Of a DNA stretch of 64,000 nt, positions 63,852 through 64,000 are shown piece after piece. The notes below the pieces were generated by a model that had not been told where the DNA came from, ran no database searches, and saw nothing but the letters and a program-made list of their open reading frames with translations. Within the stretch, counting starts at the first letter, position 1. Each line of letters starts with the position of its first letter. Origin of the DNA: Streptomyces bauhiniae (GTDB lineage Bacteria; Actinomycetota; Actinomycetes; Streptomycetales; Streptomycetaceae); contig NZ_SRRT01000008.1 of the NCBI RefSeq assembly GCF_004784475.1, forward strand, positions 1 to 64,000, written 5' to 3'. A program made the position numbers and the translations under genes.

Positions 63852-64000
63852 CGAGCCGTCCGCTGTGTGCTGAACTTGTGAAGACGGCCGTCCCGGAAGT
63901 TCGTTCAGGGCCCCAACTCGGCTTGACCCGGCGCCCGTACAGGTCTTACGTTCTCCACACACGGCCCTTCACGGGCCGTCCCCAGGACACGAAGCCCCCG
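63852..64000 (+). promoter_or_regulatory. Promoter and leader hairpin leading out of the window
   Basis: TTGACC (63924-63929) and TACGTT (63948-63953) with an 18-base spacer form a housekeeping-type promoter. The expected transcript begins near 63960 and its first bases fold as ACGGCCC-TTCAC-GGGCCGT (63961-63979). The gene it serves starts beyond the window; no coding sequence is visible in these last 149 bases. Confidence 0.6.

Overview
The window is high-GC actinobacterial DNA whose gene content and order fit a Streptomyces chromosome core region. The crr-ptsI pair with a DasR-type operator, smeA-sffA, rbpA, fxsA, a polyprenol-phosphate mannose synthase and an acyl-CoA dehydrogenase occur in an order I recall from S. 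coelicolor around SCO1390-SCO1430; that synteny is from memory and was not checked by search. GTG starts are common, codons are strongly GC-ending, one TTA (bldA-type) codon is visible, and several genes look leaderless. I saw no rRNA, tRNA, CRISPR array, transposase or phage gene.

Layout. 1-2700: a repeat-rich non-coding stretch, then crr and ptsI, the general sugar-PTS genes, behind a palindromic DasR-type site. 2700-6270: an MFS exporter plus a hypothetical gene, divergent from a MocR-type regulator whose promoter carries an inverted repeat. 6270-11300: an acetoacetyl-CoA synthetase, a GH31-family protein lacking the usual nucleophile, and a Nudix hydrolase. 11375-19192: a conservon (CvnA kinase, CvnB roadblock, CvnC DUF742, CvnD GTPase) with a large 5-oxoprolinase/hydantoinase gene embedded between cvnC and cvnD. 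20163-29490: a Rieske ferredoxin and its FAD reductase, an IclR regulator, a FAD-GcvT demethylating dehydrogenase, a sarcosine-oxidase-like enzyme, a Rieske oxygenase and an APC permease. Together these look like a glycine-betaine-type N-demethylation pathway. A matching 38-bp element lies in front of both the IclR gene and the catabolic operon.

29550-36747: a three-gene operon encoding a 1553-residue SMC-like ATPase and two accessory proteins with the size and order of a kleisin and a KITE subunit. It resembles Mks/Wadjet complexes but has no JetD nuclease beside it, and it is the best candidate for an under-described system here. 36844-42101: a GntR regulator, divergent from an MFS transporter, a DUF1445 protein and PxpABC 5-oxoprolinase, with a palindromic operator in the promoter spacer. 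42106-44223: HEAT-repeat and ankyrin-repeat proteins. 44444-46335: smeA-sffA, sporulation septum genes.

46436-50888: a second MocR regulator divergent from a YczE-like membrane protein, a glycerophosphodiesterase and an MFS transporter. 51156-53027: rbpA behind a SigR-type promoter, convergent with ppm1-fxsA. 53562-58715: an amidohydrolase, an Lrp regulator, small hypothetical proteins, an acyl-CoA dehydrogenase and a TetR regulator. 58804-64000: a Tat-exported C39-type peptidase, an APC permease, a TTA-containing hypothetical protein, a P-loop kinase-like protein and a promoter leading out of the window.
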